This document shows positions 43,789 to 55,722 of a stretch of 64,000 nucleotides of DNA, piece by piece. Origin of the DNA: Anthopleura xanthogrammica. Its lineage: Eukaryota > Cnidaria > Anthozoa > Actiniaria > Actiniidae. Location: the NCBI GenBank assembly GCA_964019055.1, contig OZ025206.1, forward strand, positions 27,898,128 to 27,962,127, given 5' to 3'. The position numbers were made by a program, and so were the translations under genes. Position 1 is the stretch's first letter, and each line of letters starts with the position of its first letter. The notes under the pieces were generated by a model. It was not told the origin of the DNA. It did no database searches and saw nothing but the letters and a program-made list of their open reading frames with translations.

Positions 43789-44565
43789 TATTATTATATT
43801 ATATTATAATATATTATATTATATTATAATATATTATATTATATTATAATATATTATATTATATTATAATATATTATATTATATTATATTATATTATATT
43901 ATATTATATTATATTATATTATATTATATTATATTATATTATATTATATTATATTATATTATATTATATTATATTATATTATATTATATTATATTATATT
44001 ATATTATATTATATTATATTATATTATATTATATTATATTATATTATATTATATTATATTATATTATATTATATTATATTATATTATATTATATTATATT
44101 ATATTATATTATATTATATTATATTATATTATATTATATTATATTATATTATATTATATTATATTATATTATATTATATTATATTATATTATATTATATT
44201 ATATTATATTATATTATATTATATTATATTATATTATATTATATTATATTATATTATATTATATTATATTATATTATATTATATTATATTATATTATATT
44301 ATATTATATTATATTATATTATATTATATTATATTATATTATATTATATTATATTATATTATATTATATTATATTATATTATATTATATTATATTATATT
44401 ATATTATATTATATTATATTATATTATATTATATTATATTATATTATATTATATTATATTATATTATATTATATTATATTATATTATATTATATTATATT
44501 ATATTATATTATATTATATTATATTATATTATATTATATTATATTATATTATATTATATTATAAT
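43789..44565. repeat. (ATATT)n satellite-like array, about 775 bp
   Basis: Almost pure 5-bp repeat. The first ~80 bp show a 20-bp higher-order unit in which every fourth step is inverted to ataat, giving self-complementary blocks. The rest is uninterrupted. The true length in the genome may differ, since such arrays assemble poorly. Confidence 0.97.
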
Positions 44566-45478
44566 AGGGCCTTGTTTATGTTTTAAATTTTCTACATTAG
44601 TCAATTTTGTCCTTCTTATCTATAAATCCTATATTTATAGAGCAAGAAGTATGTGTTGTCAGCTGAATTTAAAAGGCTTCAAAGCATATCTCCAATATTA
44701 TATACAAATTGAATACAATATCGCTGTAAAAAATAATAATATGCATATCCATCTGACAAAATATTACAACTTAAGAAAAGCGTTAAACATTATGTGAAAT
44801 TTAAACTGACTTTTACTAATATGTAATTGATCTCATTACATGTGAAACTTAAATAAAGGCGGGGAAAAAAAAGAAAGAAACAAGCATTAAGATAAGAATA
44901 GCGCGTGAAATATTTAGAAGCTATGGATTTAAAAAGTGATACTTTTTCTCGACAAATAACTGCATGCTTGCAAGCGCATTCTCGAGCCCATGAATGTTGT
45001 CGAAATACTTTCAAATTAGATTTTACATTGTGAACTAGATATATAACTATGTAAAGAGGCTAAAGCAATGACGTCAATATATTGTCTATAGCAGGCGCTA
45101 CACGTTTTACTATAAGTCGATCGCGATTTTACTGAGTTGTTTGTATGTTTGCTTATTACAGAAAGATTATGCGATCTGTGAACATATGAAATTCATTTGT
45201 GACAAATATCTTATAAGTATTTCATGTTTTTAAAAATAGTAAATTTCACCGTCTGAAAAGAATAGCATGCTGAGTAATTACCAGGCCCCACGCGGTTATT
45301 ATAAATTATAGCTATGTATAATGCAAATTACTTATCACATAAACAACAAAAGTTGTAATTACGTTATTTCGTATCGATATCTATCATTTTATGACATAAA
45401 TAGTACATATTTCATATTATCAAAAAAATCTTCCTTGTGACGCTATTGGGTGCCACCTCATTGCTTCCAGTCTGTATC
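44566..45478. other. Non-coding AT-rich stretch
   Basis: Nothing supportable seen. Confidence 0.5.
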
Positions 45479-45625
45479 GTTGCCATGCCTTTGCATCAAA
45501 GCGTAACCAACGGTGAGCTTGCAATGATAGAGACATGTGAATAATTGTCCAAGTTCTAAAAAAAAAGGGCCTCTATCATTGCGAGCTCACCCGCCGGTCT
45601 CGCTTCAATGCAAAGGCATGGCAAC
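45479..45625. mobile_element. Long-hairpin inverted-repeat element, 147 bp
   Basis: The arms gttgccatgcctttgcat and atgcaaaggcatggcaac are perfect at the ends and pair for about 55 bp in total, including aatgatagag/ctctatcatt. Confidence 0.75.
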
Positions 45626-45679
45626 CTTTCAAAGGGGCTCAAAGAACTTTCAAGGGGACTATTGAAATACTGAGGCACC

Positions 45680-45770
45680 AGTTTCTAATTCAATGCAAAC
45701 CGCTGTTAATTTTTGAAGACCTCAAATTCATTTGCACAGGCTTAGCCTCGTTTATAAGTCAGTTATTCAT
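45680..45770 (-). repeat. Dispersed repeat, inverted relative of 6243-6335
   Basis: Reverse complement matches 6243-6335 and 56130-56222 with scattered differences. No coding capacity. Confidence 0.7.
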
Positions 45771-46325
45771 AAACACCATGGATGGATGGATGCTTGCTTC
45801 ATAAAGCCGATAATGCAGTGATTTGTATGTGGAAATTATAAATTCAAATGGCTATATCTCAGCTGCTATTTGACCGATTCTCGTTAAATTTGGTGTGTAA
45901 ACGTCTTTTTTGATTGGCTACCGAAATTGGAAATCAAACGTTGTTAAAGCCAAAAAAAATTGTGACGTCACACTAGTACTCGAGTACTCTATTAGTTCAT
46001 GATCACTCAGCCAGAACAGTCATTAAGTATCAATGCAGAGGCGAAAATTACGTTTGAATGATAACGAGCTGCTTCTCGTGTATTTGATGTCTCTTGTGAA
46101 TTGATATACGGCTGGACTGGTTGAGTGATAGTGACTATTACGCACTAGGCAAAAATCAACTTCTAAAATCCTAGTTCGAATTGAAAGGGCCTAGATGAAA
46201 AGTATTCCTATAGACAAGCAACCATTGTTACCCAAGTCATCTCTTTTCCACCTGGCTGATTTTAATAGCGCAAAATTGAATCACAACACAATCAAAACGC
46301 TTCTCGCAGAAAAAGACAGGTTACA

Positions 46326-46655
46326 CCACAGGTAGCCCAAGCTATGGTTCTGAATATATATAGAGAGAATGTATAGCAGATCAAAAAATTTCTTTAAAAT
46401 AAAATACATTTCATATTTTATTGTTTCGTTACCGGTATATCAATGTTTTATTGCATGTTTTGTGGTTTCCTGACGGTTTGGTGGCATTTTAAGGCGATTT
46501 TAGGAAATTTTATCTCCTCTCTAAAAGTCTTTAGATATTGATATACCGGTAACGAAACAATAAAATATGAAATGTATTTTATTTTAAAGAAATTTTTTGA
46601 TCTGTCATACATTCCCTCTATATATATTCAGAACCATAGCTTGGGCTACCTGTGG
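46326..46655. mobile_element. Foldback element, 330 bp, with TTACA target duplication
   Basis: The arms, about 118 bp each, begin ccacaggtagcccaagc and are nearly perfect reverse complements. TTACA flanks both ends (46321-46325 and 46656-46660). The centre is about 90 bp. The open frames over the right arm (46572-46901) are incidental. Confidence 0.9.
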
Positions 46656-46660
46656 TTACA

Positions 46661-47672
46661 CAAACCTACTGCTCTCTACCATACTTGGGTCATCAATCCA
46701 TTGGATTATTCATTTTACATTTACCAAGATACGACTAATCCTCTACGAGGCTGGTGCAGTTTGTGTCCTTATCATTTACTGCTCGTCATCCGCAACGCAT
46801 GCACTGTAATTATTACATATTGTGCCTCTCCCAGTAAGAAGCCAAGCTCACGAAAACAAACAGTTCACACTCGACCTAGCAAGCAAAGCCACGTTCTATA
46901 ATTATCACACCAGACCCGGTCTTCCTATAATACACGTAGACTCTTTATAGCACCATAACAGGTAGGCATGCATGTGTAGTAGGTATGATGGTAAGTGTTT
47001 CATTTTCTACTGATAAATACCCCATAATATAGTGGTATTAAAAGCCAGCAATAAATCATGTATCTGCATGCACATAGTATCAGTTAGATGCGAGATGATT
47101 TTGCTAATACCAGAGAGCAAAGCTTAGAACAGTAGTCTTATTTCATTTTAAAATTCCAGTGGTACATTTCATAGGGGGTTAACAGCTTTGAAAAGTGGGG
47201 TGTCTGATCACGACATTCTCGGATCCACCTGAAACCTTCAAGTAAACAGTGTATATACTTACGATTTTCAGATACAAAATGGACCTTTCATAGGTCATTC
47301 ACTTCGATAAACGTTTTGTTAGGTTTTCTTGTCTAGACGTTGTCTATGTATTTCTAATTACATCAACATCACTTTCTTCACAACAAGCGAAATTAGATCC
47401 CCCAAGAAGTGCACTCCCAGCTCCGCCGTCTATGCATTTGATTTTGTAGCTTATGAATAACTCAACATTTCTACAATACAGTTGTTTCTAATGCACACAG
47501 CGTTTTAGATATATTATATATTGACCAGCTTAATCCGCTCGCTCTTGTTCGTTGAACGAATGCCGTCAGATAAACTCTGTACCCGTCACGACAGTCACGA
47601 TGTATTGCTGCCATGAAGTTTTTCATCATAATTCTTCTCAAATAAGAAGAGTACGAGATTAAGCACTATTTA
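46661..47672. other. Non-coding stretch
   Basis: No exon or element could be supported. Confidence 0.5.
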
Positions 47673-47787
47673 ATAAGTAATATATACAATATGAGTGGCC
47701 GTGTTGTATCAGATATACAACCACGAGCCGAAGGCGAGTGATTGTATATCTGATACAACACGGACACGAATATTGTATATTACTTAT
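47673..47787. mobile_element. Hairpin inverted-repeat element, 115 bp
   Basis: The arms taagtaatatatacaatat and its near complement continue through gtgttgtatcagatatacaa. The loop holds cacgagccgaaggcgagtg, a word like the loop of 42056-42212 (cacgagcctttaggcgagtg), so the two may share an origin. Confidence 0.75.
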
Positions 47788-48221
47788 GAAACGTCTAGGT
47801 GTATACATTCATGTTCTACTAAAATTTTAAAGAGAAAATTGAATTTGGCTGACAAAATTGGAGTTAAAGTTTATGCAAATCAGGACGATTTTGTATCTGA
47901 TATACGACCTCCTCCACGGACAATGATTTCTATTGTGTTTTCCTCATTAATTATTCATGAGTTTTATAATAATAATAATAATAATGATAATATTTATTCA
48001 CTTATACTGCGCAATATTCATAAAAATGATCAATCGTGCATAACATATGCTAAATGTAAAATCGACTTATAAAAATATTATATAGGTTAAAATACAAAAA
48101 AATAAAAACTAATAAAAAATCTAATGATAGAAGAAAATTGTGGGAGAACAAGCAGGACGTACATCACATGCATTTACACTAAAAAAATTATAATATTTTT
48201 TATTTCAATCAAGGCAGCATA
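47788..48221. other. Probable promoter and 5' region of the methyltransferase gene
   Basis: AT-rich, with an (ATA)n stretch near 47970. No clear TATA box position can be defended. Confidence 0.4.
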
Positions 48222-49490
48222 ATGGATTCACATTACACAGAGATATCCAGTAAATACGACAACCTGTACGAGCCCATACATCAAGCTTACACACCAATGA
48301 TTACCAACAAGCTGGAACTGACACCAGGCGATCTACTATTGGACATTGGCACTGCTACAGGTCAACAAGCACATCTGTTATGGAAGCACGTGGGACTCAA
48401 GAATCCTGTCACGTGTATAGAGCCTTGTCAAGCATTCTTTGAACATGCAAGCAAACTGGATGGTATTGTGCCTGTGGTACAAACAGCAGAACAGTTGTGT
48501 GATAATCTAGCTAAAGATCAAGGGGAAAACCAGGTTTGTTATTTCTGAGTTTATTTGAAACTCAAATAGGTTATATTTATTCAGCATCATACAAGAATGT
48601 GCCATGCAGTTTCTGTTGTAGTTCGTCATATTGATTGCATTTTGAATATTTGAGTATAAGTATGGTATGGTACAATAGTCAATTAGTTAAATAAAGATTC
48701 ACGTAAATAGTTTAGCAAATTACTGCGATTCTCAATATTCTGCGAACTCAGACATTTCAATGGCTTGTTGTGAAATTGGTTTTTCGCTGCCGTCAATCAA
48801 AACTAATCAGTCGGTACCTTTTATGGTTTTGACTGGCGGTAGTGAAAAACCAAATTTCAACGGGAAACTCGCAACTACCGAGTTTGCAGAATATTGAGAA
48901 TCGCAGTAAAGTTGAAAGGATTTCTTCATGTATACAAATTGAAGTTTCGTGCAAATGAGCGTGGGTTATAATACCTTCTTTTTTCTATAATCAATTTTGT
49001 TCTCTTCTGCCATTAACCTGTTGTATTTGTTTAACAGTGTCTATTCAACAAGATACTGCTTTGTAGTGTTGTTCATCATTTTCACGACATTATAAAATGC
49101 CTTGGACATATCATCGATTACCTCCCGAAGAATGGTGTTTGCCTTATTTTAAATCAACCGAACGTAGGATCATGTATGCCCTTCTCACTTCTTCAACTGA
49201 AGGACTTGGAGCAGAAACGAGACGTTCTTGATGACATTTTGCCTTATGTCAAAAACCGTGATGACGTCATCACAGAAGTGACCAATGAAGAGCCCAGTAT
49301 TAAGATTCCCAAAAGTAGGTGGTACTACATGATTCGTAATCGTTTTTGGTCAAGCCTTTGTCGATACACGGATGAAGAGATAGAAGAAAGCATCAAAGAC
49401 CTGGATAATGGGAGATTCAAAGGAGTCAAAAATGACGAGCTGATTACTGTTGTAGATAAATTAGTTGGCATCAAAATCACAAAGAGATAA
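48222..49490 (+). CDS. Class I SAM-dependent methyltransferase, two exons, 254 aa
   Basis: Exon 1 is 48222-48533 (ATG context gcataATGG, donor CAG|gtttgtt). Exon 2 is 49038-49490 (acceptor tttgtttaacag). They join in phase 0. Motif I is LLDIGTATGQQAHLL (residues ~39-53), with CIEPCQAF as the acidic-loop motif that binds the SAM ribose and LLCSVVHHFHD as the motif after strand 4, so the Rossmann methyltransferase core is complete. The C-terminal part (KSRWYYMIRNRFWSSL) would cover the substrate site. AATAAA lies at 49625-49630. The substrate is unknown. The intron contains a TA-flanked inverted-repeat element. The gene ends 250 bp before the Penelope-like fragment that opens duplicated copy 2. 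Confidence 0.8.
48723..48906. mobile_element. Family B inverted-repeat element, TA-flanked, in the methyltransferase intron
   Basis: Reverse-complement relative of 33314-33492 with the same ends (ctgcgattctcaatatt) and TA flanks at 48721-48722 and 48907-48908. Confidence 0.8.
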
Positions 49491-49740
49491 GGCATGAGCT
49501 GACATGTCTATATGAGCTTGTCATCTAGCGTTGTGTTGTGTTGAATTGTGTTGAACTGTTAGAACAATCACCTTCATCAATTCCTTTGTACACGTTCCTT
49601 TTTAGGTTACTCGTGCGACGCTAAAATAAAGTTTTACTACAATCATCTTTTATTTTATTTTAAGTAGGTTTCGTGTGTTCATTCTAAGTACACACATGTA
49701 CAGTATAATTGATTGACATTCATCTGTACTGGTCTGATAG

Positions 49741-50234
49741 TATATGAAAAAGTTTAACTTTGGATACTCAGTACAACTTACTTAAGCTTGGATAGATGAC
49801 GAGCTTTCGATTCTATGATTCTACCTACACAGGTAGCGCTCTCTCAAGACGAGACTAGCGGAACACTTCCGTCTACACACAAAAACATCAGAAGCTTTCA
49901 AACATCTATATAAGGATTGCCCAGATCATCGAATGGACATGAACTCAGTTAAAGTACTGGACAGGAACCCCAATTGGCCTCATCGGGGGAGTTCGCGAAG
50001 CCATACACATCAGGATCAATGCACCAGACCTCAATAGGGATGGGGCGACGGATGGGGCAGGATTAATCTTCCACACATCTGGGACCATTTTTTGCAGTCA
50101 CGTGATCTCGAGGTACATAAACGTCATGATCAAGCGTGACTGCATAACGTGACCAAAACTCTAGCTTGAGTCGAAAGCTTGTCATCGATCTAAGTAAGTT
50201 GTACTGAGTATCCAAAGTTAAACTTTTTCATATA
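49741..50234 (+). mobile_element. Penelope-like element fragment with flanking inverted repeats, copy 2
   Basis: The arms 49741-49810 and 50171-50234 are reverse complements of each other over about 64 bases with small differences. Between them lies the same frameshifted GIY-YIG-like coding remnant as at 1-283. Inverted flanking copies are typical of Penelope-like insertions. No reverse-transcriptase domain is present, so this is a 5'-truncated copy. Confidence 0.6.
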
Positions 50235-50528
50235 CAATATAATTGAGATGGGAACTGGGGATGAAGTAATCTAAACTCTGATCGGTCGTTTAGTTGGAAA
50301 ATATTTCCAACATGGTTGCCAAATACTCGTCTGGAAACATCTTAATACGTCTCGCATACTCATTGGCTAACACAGATATACCATGATTACTTGGAGCAGT
50401 TACGAAAGTCTGCCGCAGCTTTTGTTAAAATGGTTTCAATAAGACTAAAACTCGGTGGTGGCAAGGATTATGGTCGGATACACATGTATTCCCGGATGTA
50501 CTTGCCAAAGCCTCGGTTTGGATAGATA

Positions 50529-51548
50529 TCATCGGGGATATAAGTATCGTGATTTTCTCCCACTGACCATGATTAAACAGAACAAGCTAGCATAGCGCTT
50601 CACTTTACTTGCCTTGGCCTTGATCCTTTGTTTCAGCTCTTCAATTACCACTTTCAATCCTTTACCTCTGACATTATACTTTCGCTCTAGCCGTTCCATC
50701 TTTCGAGAAGTCCCAACTGTTTGGATGTTGATTTGTTGAAGTCTGCTTAAGTCCCTTCTCATCTCGCTAATCTGTCCTTGTAGCCTTCTTTTCCAGGGTG
50801 GTTCTCCATTCTTCCTTTTCTTTTTGAGCTTCACTCCCACTCTTTCAGTTACCACAGCAGCAGCGGCATACACAAGGTCGTTTGTCTCTGTAATATCATT
50901 CGTAGGAATAGTTCGCAGCACACTATCGACAGCTTTGACTTGGTCTAACAGCTTTTTCCTAAATACTCCGCGAAGATCTGGTAATCTCTCTCGATCTGTT
51001 TTGTGTAGTATTTCATACAGTCGAGATATTATTGCGTTTTGTTCATCTGTCATTTCCATTTCTTCAGGTATTATTTCTCGTTGATTTTCTTCTGTACCAT
51101 CGTCGTGTGTGGTCGAGCAATTCTCCTCTGTCCCAGTGCTATGGTCTGTTCCAGGACTCCGTTCTTCAGTGTCAATTTATCTGATTTCGGTTACCTTCCT
51201 CTGAATTTCCTCTATCTCTAATTCTGTAAACCATTTTCCTTTCAGGATAGCTCTTACTTGATCCGCTAGTCTTTGTTCAGTTTGTTGGTCCATTCCTCTT
51301 TCTTCCCACAGTTCAAGCAACCTCTTTCTATAGCCTCTCTTCTCGGGCTCACTCTTCATATAACATTCCATCAAAGTTCTATTTTCTTCTTTATTCCACT
51401 TCTTTCTTGCTTTTCGTGTTTGATTTTGGACAGTTACATTTTCACGACGTCGACCAGCCTGTCCACACGCTTGGTCGATGCCGGATGAAGAACCGTCATT
51501 TGCTTCGGTTCTGTTTTCATCGTTTTCATTGGTTCTTGATTTCATCAT
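50529..51548 (-). pseudogene. Non-LTR retroelement ORF, N-terminal part, with an in-frame stop, copy 2
   Basis: Same translated product and same internal TAA (51177-51179) as at 642-1661. Because both copies carry the identical stop and the same 3' truncation, the element was dead before the segment was duplicated. Confidence 0.7.
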
Positions 51549-51846
51549 TTCATCACAGTTATTGTAGTAATTGTGTCCATGAGGACCTTCTTTCCCTGCG
51601 GAGTTTATTTCGCAGAAGAACTTCAGCTCGTCCAGATTTTGCGCGAGCTGTGTGACAGCAGTTGTTTCCGAGCGCGCGCTCTATCTCAGCTTGACGGTTA
51701 CGCTCGAGCAAATTTTAAATTTTGTCAAATCACACAAATTTATTTTATTTTATATTTTATTTGACTTAGCCTACTCTTTGCAGAAATAAAAATTAATATA
51801 TTAACGCATCAGTGAAAGGTTCAGTAATGTTCTAAAATAAGAGAGG

Positions 51847-52105
51847 CTACAATCTTGGACAAAAAGGGTTGAGAATTTTTGATCATATCAAAAAAATGGA
51901 ATGTTCCTCATAAAGTATTATCTAAACTGAAATTCCTCCCTCCCCCCCAGCACAATGTTGGTTTCATTGGCTAGCACAGTTCCCTCTCGGCAGACCCATT
52001 ATTGTTCTGGGGGGAGGGGGGTCGTTGGAGAGGGATTTAACTGTGTTTTACACAATATATCCTTAAAAACTCAAAAATTCTCAACCATTTTGTCCAAGAT
52101 TGTAG
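51847..52105. mobile_element. Inverted-repeat element (MITE-like), copy 2
   Basis: Duplicate of 1960-2218 with the same terminal inverted repeats. Confidence 0.7.
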
Positions 52106-54259
52106 GAATCTATTACAGGTTTTCCCCAATTACAATAGATCCTAAAAACTAAAAATTCTAAAATCTGTTATTCTGATGGGATCATATTATAATTAGGCAA
52201 TCAGTTAGGCAATGTACATAAAAGCTCATAAAGCACTCTGGAAAAGCGAGTTCTTAAGATGTAACATGGAATCAATGGAACTATGAGAAAAAAACAACTT
52301 TTTTTTAAAAACAAACAAAACTTTAGCAGTTAATAACGAAAATAAGGCATCTTCTCGAGAAATAAAATGAAACAAGAAACATATCAAATCGATATAATAA
52401 ATATATGCAAAAATGAGTTTATAGATCTTGAATAATAGAAAATTAAAGGCAGCTTGTAAAGAGCAATCAGTGTTTAGATAAAATTAGATGAGATAGGCCG
52501 ATCAGGTCCGATAGATGTGAACCAAATACCCCTTAATCTTTCTTCTTACGAAGAAAAGAAAAAGAAAAGAAATTATGTGCGTAATATCAAATTTGAATTA
52601 CTATTCTTACTAACAATGGTCGTGGCTAAATTATTAGTGAATTTGCCCAAGGAAACACCTTATTTTAGATGAAACAAGACCCTGCGGGCAGGGTAGACTG
52701 GGTTACCTGGACCGGGTGAGACCAGGGACAGGGGCAGGGGGAGGGGTCCTAGGGTGCCCTTGACCCACCCTTTGTGGAAAAAGAGTGATCAATTATAAAA
52801 TAAGCTGACTGTAATTTGGTTTTTAATGTTTCTGATGTATCGTACTGTCGAGGCCCTCGTTTTCTTTTTTCGTCGTTTTTCAAAAGACAGTGAGAGACTG
52901 CCTACTATAAATGTACAGTGAAAGCCATTTTGGAAAAAAAAGTTAAATCAAAAACTAAATCATCGAAAATACCCATTTTGGTGAAGTCCAACTTCCATAT
53001 CCTTAATTCCGATTCCAGTCCGAGTTTTATCATACGTAATTAAGTCGCAGACGGAAAGTCGGCAAAGCGAGCTGACGGAGACATGTTTGCTTGAGGTCAG
53101 CATTATTTGTTTACCACATGAATCCTTCGTTTAGAACGGTAAGACGAGCAAATAATTGCTCAAAACTACCCTCAGAATTGCTTTACATCTTACAATTTTC
53201 TATTTTCGTATATATTTGTAAATCAATCGACAGTTCGTAAATGTTTAACGAGTGAGTCGCGAGTTGAATGACTTTTATATAAGAGATCGATCTGAGAGTC
53301 AAAATCCATGCGTTCGATTTAACAATATTTCTCATTACTCTTCAGTTCTTAATATCAAAATGAAAGCCCAAATAAACTTCGTTGTACCTCATGTTTATTT
53401 GTAGTAGTCTTGTTGAGTCAACCATTAAATATAGCATCCGAGAATCGGGTCGGTAAAACTCGAATGAAGTCAGGACGTCCCATCGGTTTGAGTTAGCTTG
53501 GAGCGCGTAGAAATTCTTTAATACAAGAATTAAATATCGGCCACGGCTAGCTTTTACCTTTTGTACTGGTACTACAGATAATACTGCTTTAGATAGCTGA
53601 GTCAAAGCACGAGTAGTTAATCAAAGTTAGCGGAGTTGCCGTGAGCAATGCAAATTCTTAAGATTAGAATTATCCTTGTTTACGAATAAATTAAAATTTC
53701 TGACTCGGCTCACTCTTTAATTACAGCAGTCAACGAAATAGAGCATGCGTAGACATTAATTTATGTCACGTGATACGCTAGCTCCGCCCTCTCTTAATTA
53801 GTTGGCAACGTAGTAACATTGATTGACAGTTGGCACATGCTAATTGTTGGACTATAGACAGGAACCCTGTATCAGATGCCCACTAAGGACTGTTGGGTAA
53901 GGCCGCAATGACCCTCTGGGTAGTATTGCGCAACTTTGCCATTTTGTCGCGAAGGAATCAGAAAGAAAAAAAAACGAAGGTATTTTATGACTGGTTTACC
54001 ACAGGTAACCCAGTAATAATGAGAAAAAGAGAGAATTGCAAATCGCTAATGAATCTTCTAGGGATTCGCTTTAAAAAGTAGGTTTGAAATTTCACAAAAT
54101 CCTATATAAATTAATAAACCAAATAAAGAATATTGAAGAACTAACCTTTAGAATTAGCTGTATGTCTATTAAACAGCAGAAGATTGTTAAAGAAGTATAA
54201 AAACAAGAGAAAAATACGGAGCCAAACGAGCGTTAACCTTGTGGGATGAGAGCGCGCGC

Positions 54260-54313
<54 letters not shown>

Positions 54314-54368
54314 AAACATTCCTATAACAGATATTCACTGTTGTTAATATTTCCTTCTTTTTCATTAG
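52106..54368. other. Non-coding stretch upstream of acyltransferase-like copy 2
   Basis: Duplicate of 2219-4481, with the same (TTA)n microsatellite length (about 54260-54312). The only base difference noticed is 53815 (a, versus g at 3928). Confidence 0.5.
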
Positions 54369-55722
54369 AAAGGCACCCAACTTAAGGATGTGTGTGGCAG
54401 ACAGAGATGGAGAATTATGGTTCCGGGAGATGCCCAAAGAACAGATAGATGTTCAGGTAAGAAAAACAAAGTTTGGGTCCACAAACAGTGGCCACATCTT
54501 TGAATTGATTTCCTTTTTTCGTAAAGCTTTTCCCTGAAATAAAGAAATTATACATTTGCAGGTGCTTGAGGGCGCAGATGTGAACAAAACTTTCCACGAA
54601 ATAACTAACTACACCCTAAATGATGTGGAGGGACCGATGTGGGCAGCAAGACTTCTTCCGTGGGCTCCAAGTCAAGCCTCATTTGTTGAGTCAACCTCCT
54701 GCAATGGCAAGGAAGAAAGAAAACATCCTAACGTGTGCCACGTGCTGATACTGTACCGCCACGCCATAACCGACGGTTATAGTTGTATGCGCATCGCCCG
54801 CTCCATTTTGACAATGTTCAACGATTTGATAGCTGGTAATGATATCGACGACACTACTCAGATTGGGACTCTTCTCAATGTAGACTGGGAAATGAAAGAG
54901 AAGGAAAAGATTGAGCAAGTATTCTTGAATGATCTTCAGTTACTTCTAGAGAGAAAGGAATCGTATGCCAGTTCTACATCAGCAACGCTGTTCGAAAAAG
55001 CGTATCCTGTTCCCCCAAAACTGAAGCCTCAGACTTTGTGTCTTCAACATATAGCTGATGAAGACCAAACGAAGAAGTTTATTGCTAGATGTAAAGAAGA
55101 ACGGGTCACTGTCCACACTGCCTTTTGTGCCTTAGTCAATACAACGATAATAAAAATGCTGTTGGATGCAGGGTTGGATCAACTTTCGTACACACTCTCA
55201 GGTTGGCATGCAGCTGACAATCGTGTTTACCAAGAAAGGTCAGGTGTGGATGAGCTTGGTTTGGGCATGGGGATCCTGGATGTGACTCTCACTGTAGCAA
55301 AGGAAGATGCTTTCAACAATTTCTGGGATTCTGCAAGAAAGTATCACGTCAAGTTCAAGGATCAACATCGAAGGAAAACAGCTCTAGAGAATGATATCAT
55401 CGAGAAGTTAACCAACATTAACGCTGTTGTTCTTCTTGATAAAGACGGACAAGACGCCCCATCAAAAGAAATGCTATACTACGCCACTACCAACATGAGG
55501 GATATAACCTTCCTGTTAGGGGACTGTGGAGACCATGTCTATTTAGAGTTCCTGGATAGAATGACAACAATGCATCGCTTACCGTGTTTGTGGTTAAACA
55601 CTTTCAACACTTTAAGAGGTAGATTCCTGCATTCACTGCAGTATAACGCTCATCTCATCTCAGGTGAAACCGCTGAACAGTTTTCCAAGGCACTCTTCGA
55701 TTTTTTCTCTTCGGTATTATAA
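54369..55722 (+). CDS. Condensation/alcohol-acetyltransferase-like protein, copy 2
   Basis: Same exon structure as copy 1: 54369-54456 and 54562-55722, with identical splice sites. The translated second exon appears identical to copy 1, including the RHAITDG motif. If the duplication is real, the cell has two intact identical genes. As in copy 1, the 5' exon carrying the start codon was not found. Confidence 0.72.

Noticed and set aside
46572..46901. + strand ORF of 109 aa
   Set aside because: Its first part is the right arm of the foldback element at 46326-46655.
47695..48072. + strand ORF of 125 aa upstream of the methyltransferase
   Set aside because: It runs through a hairpin element and an (ATA)n tract; no domain.
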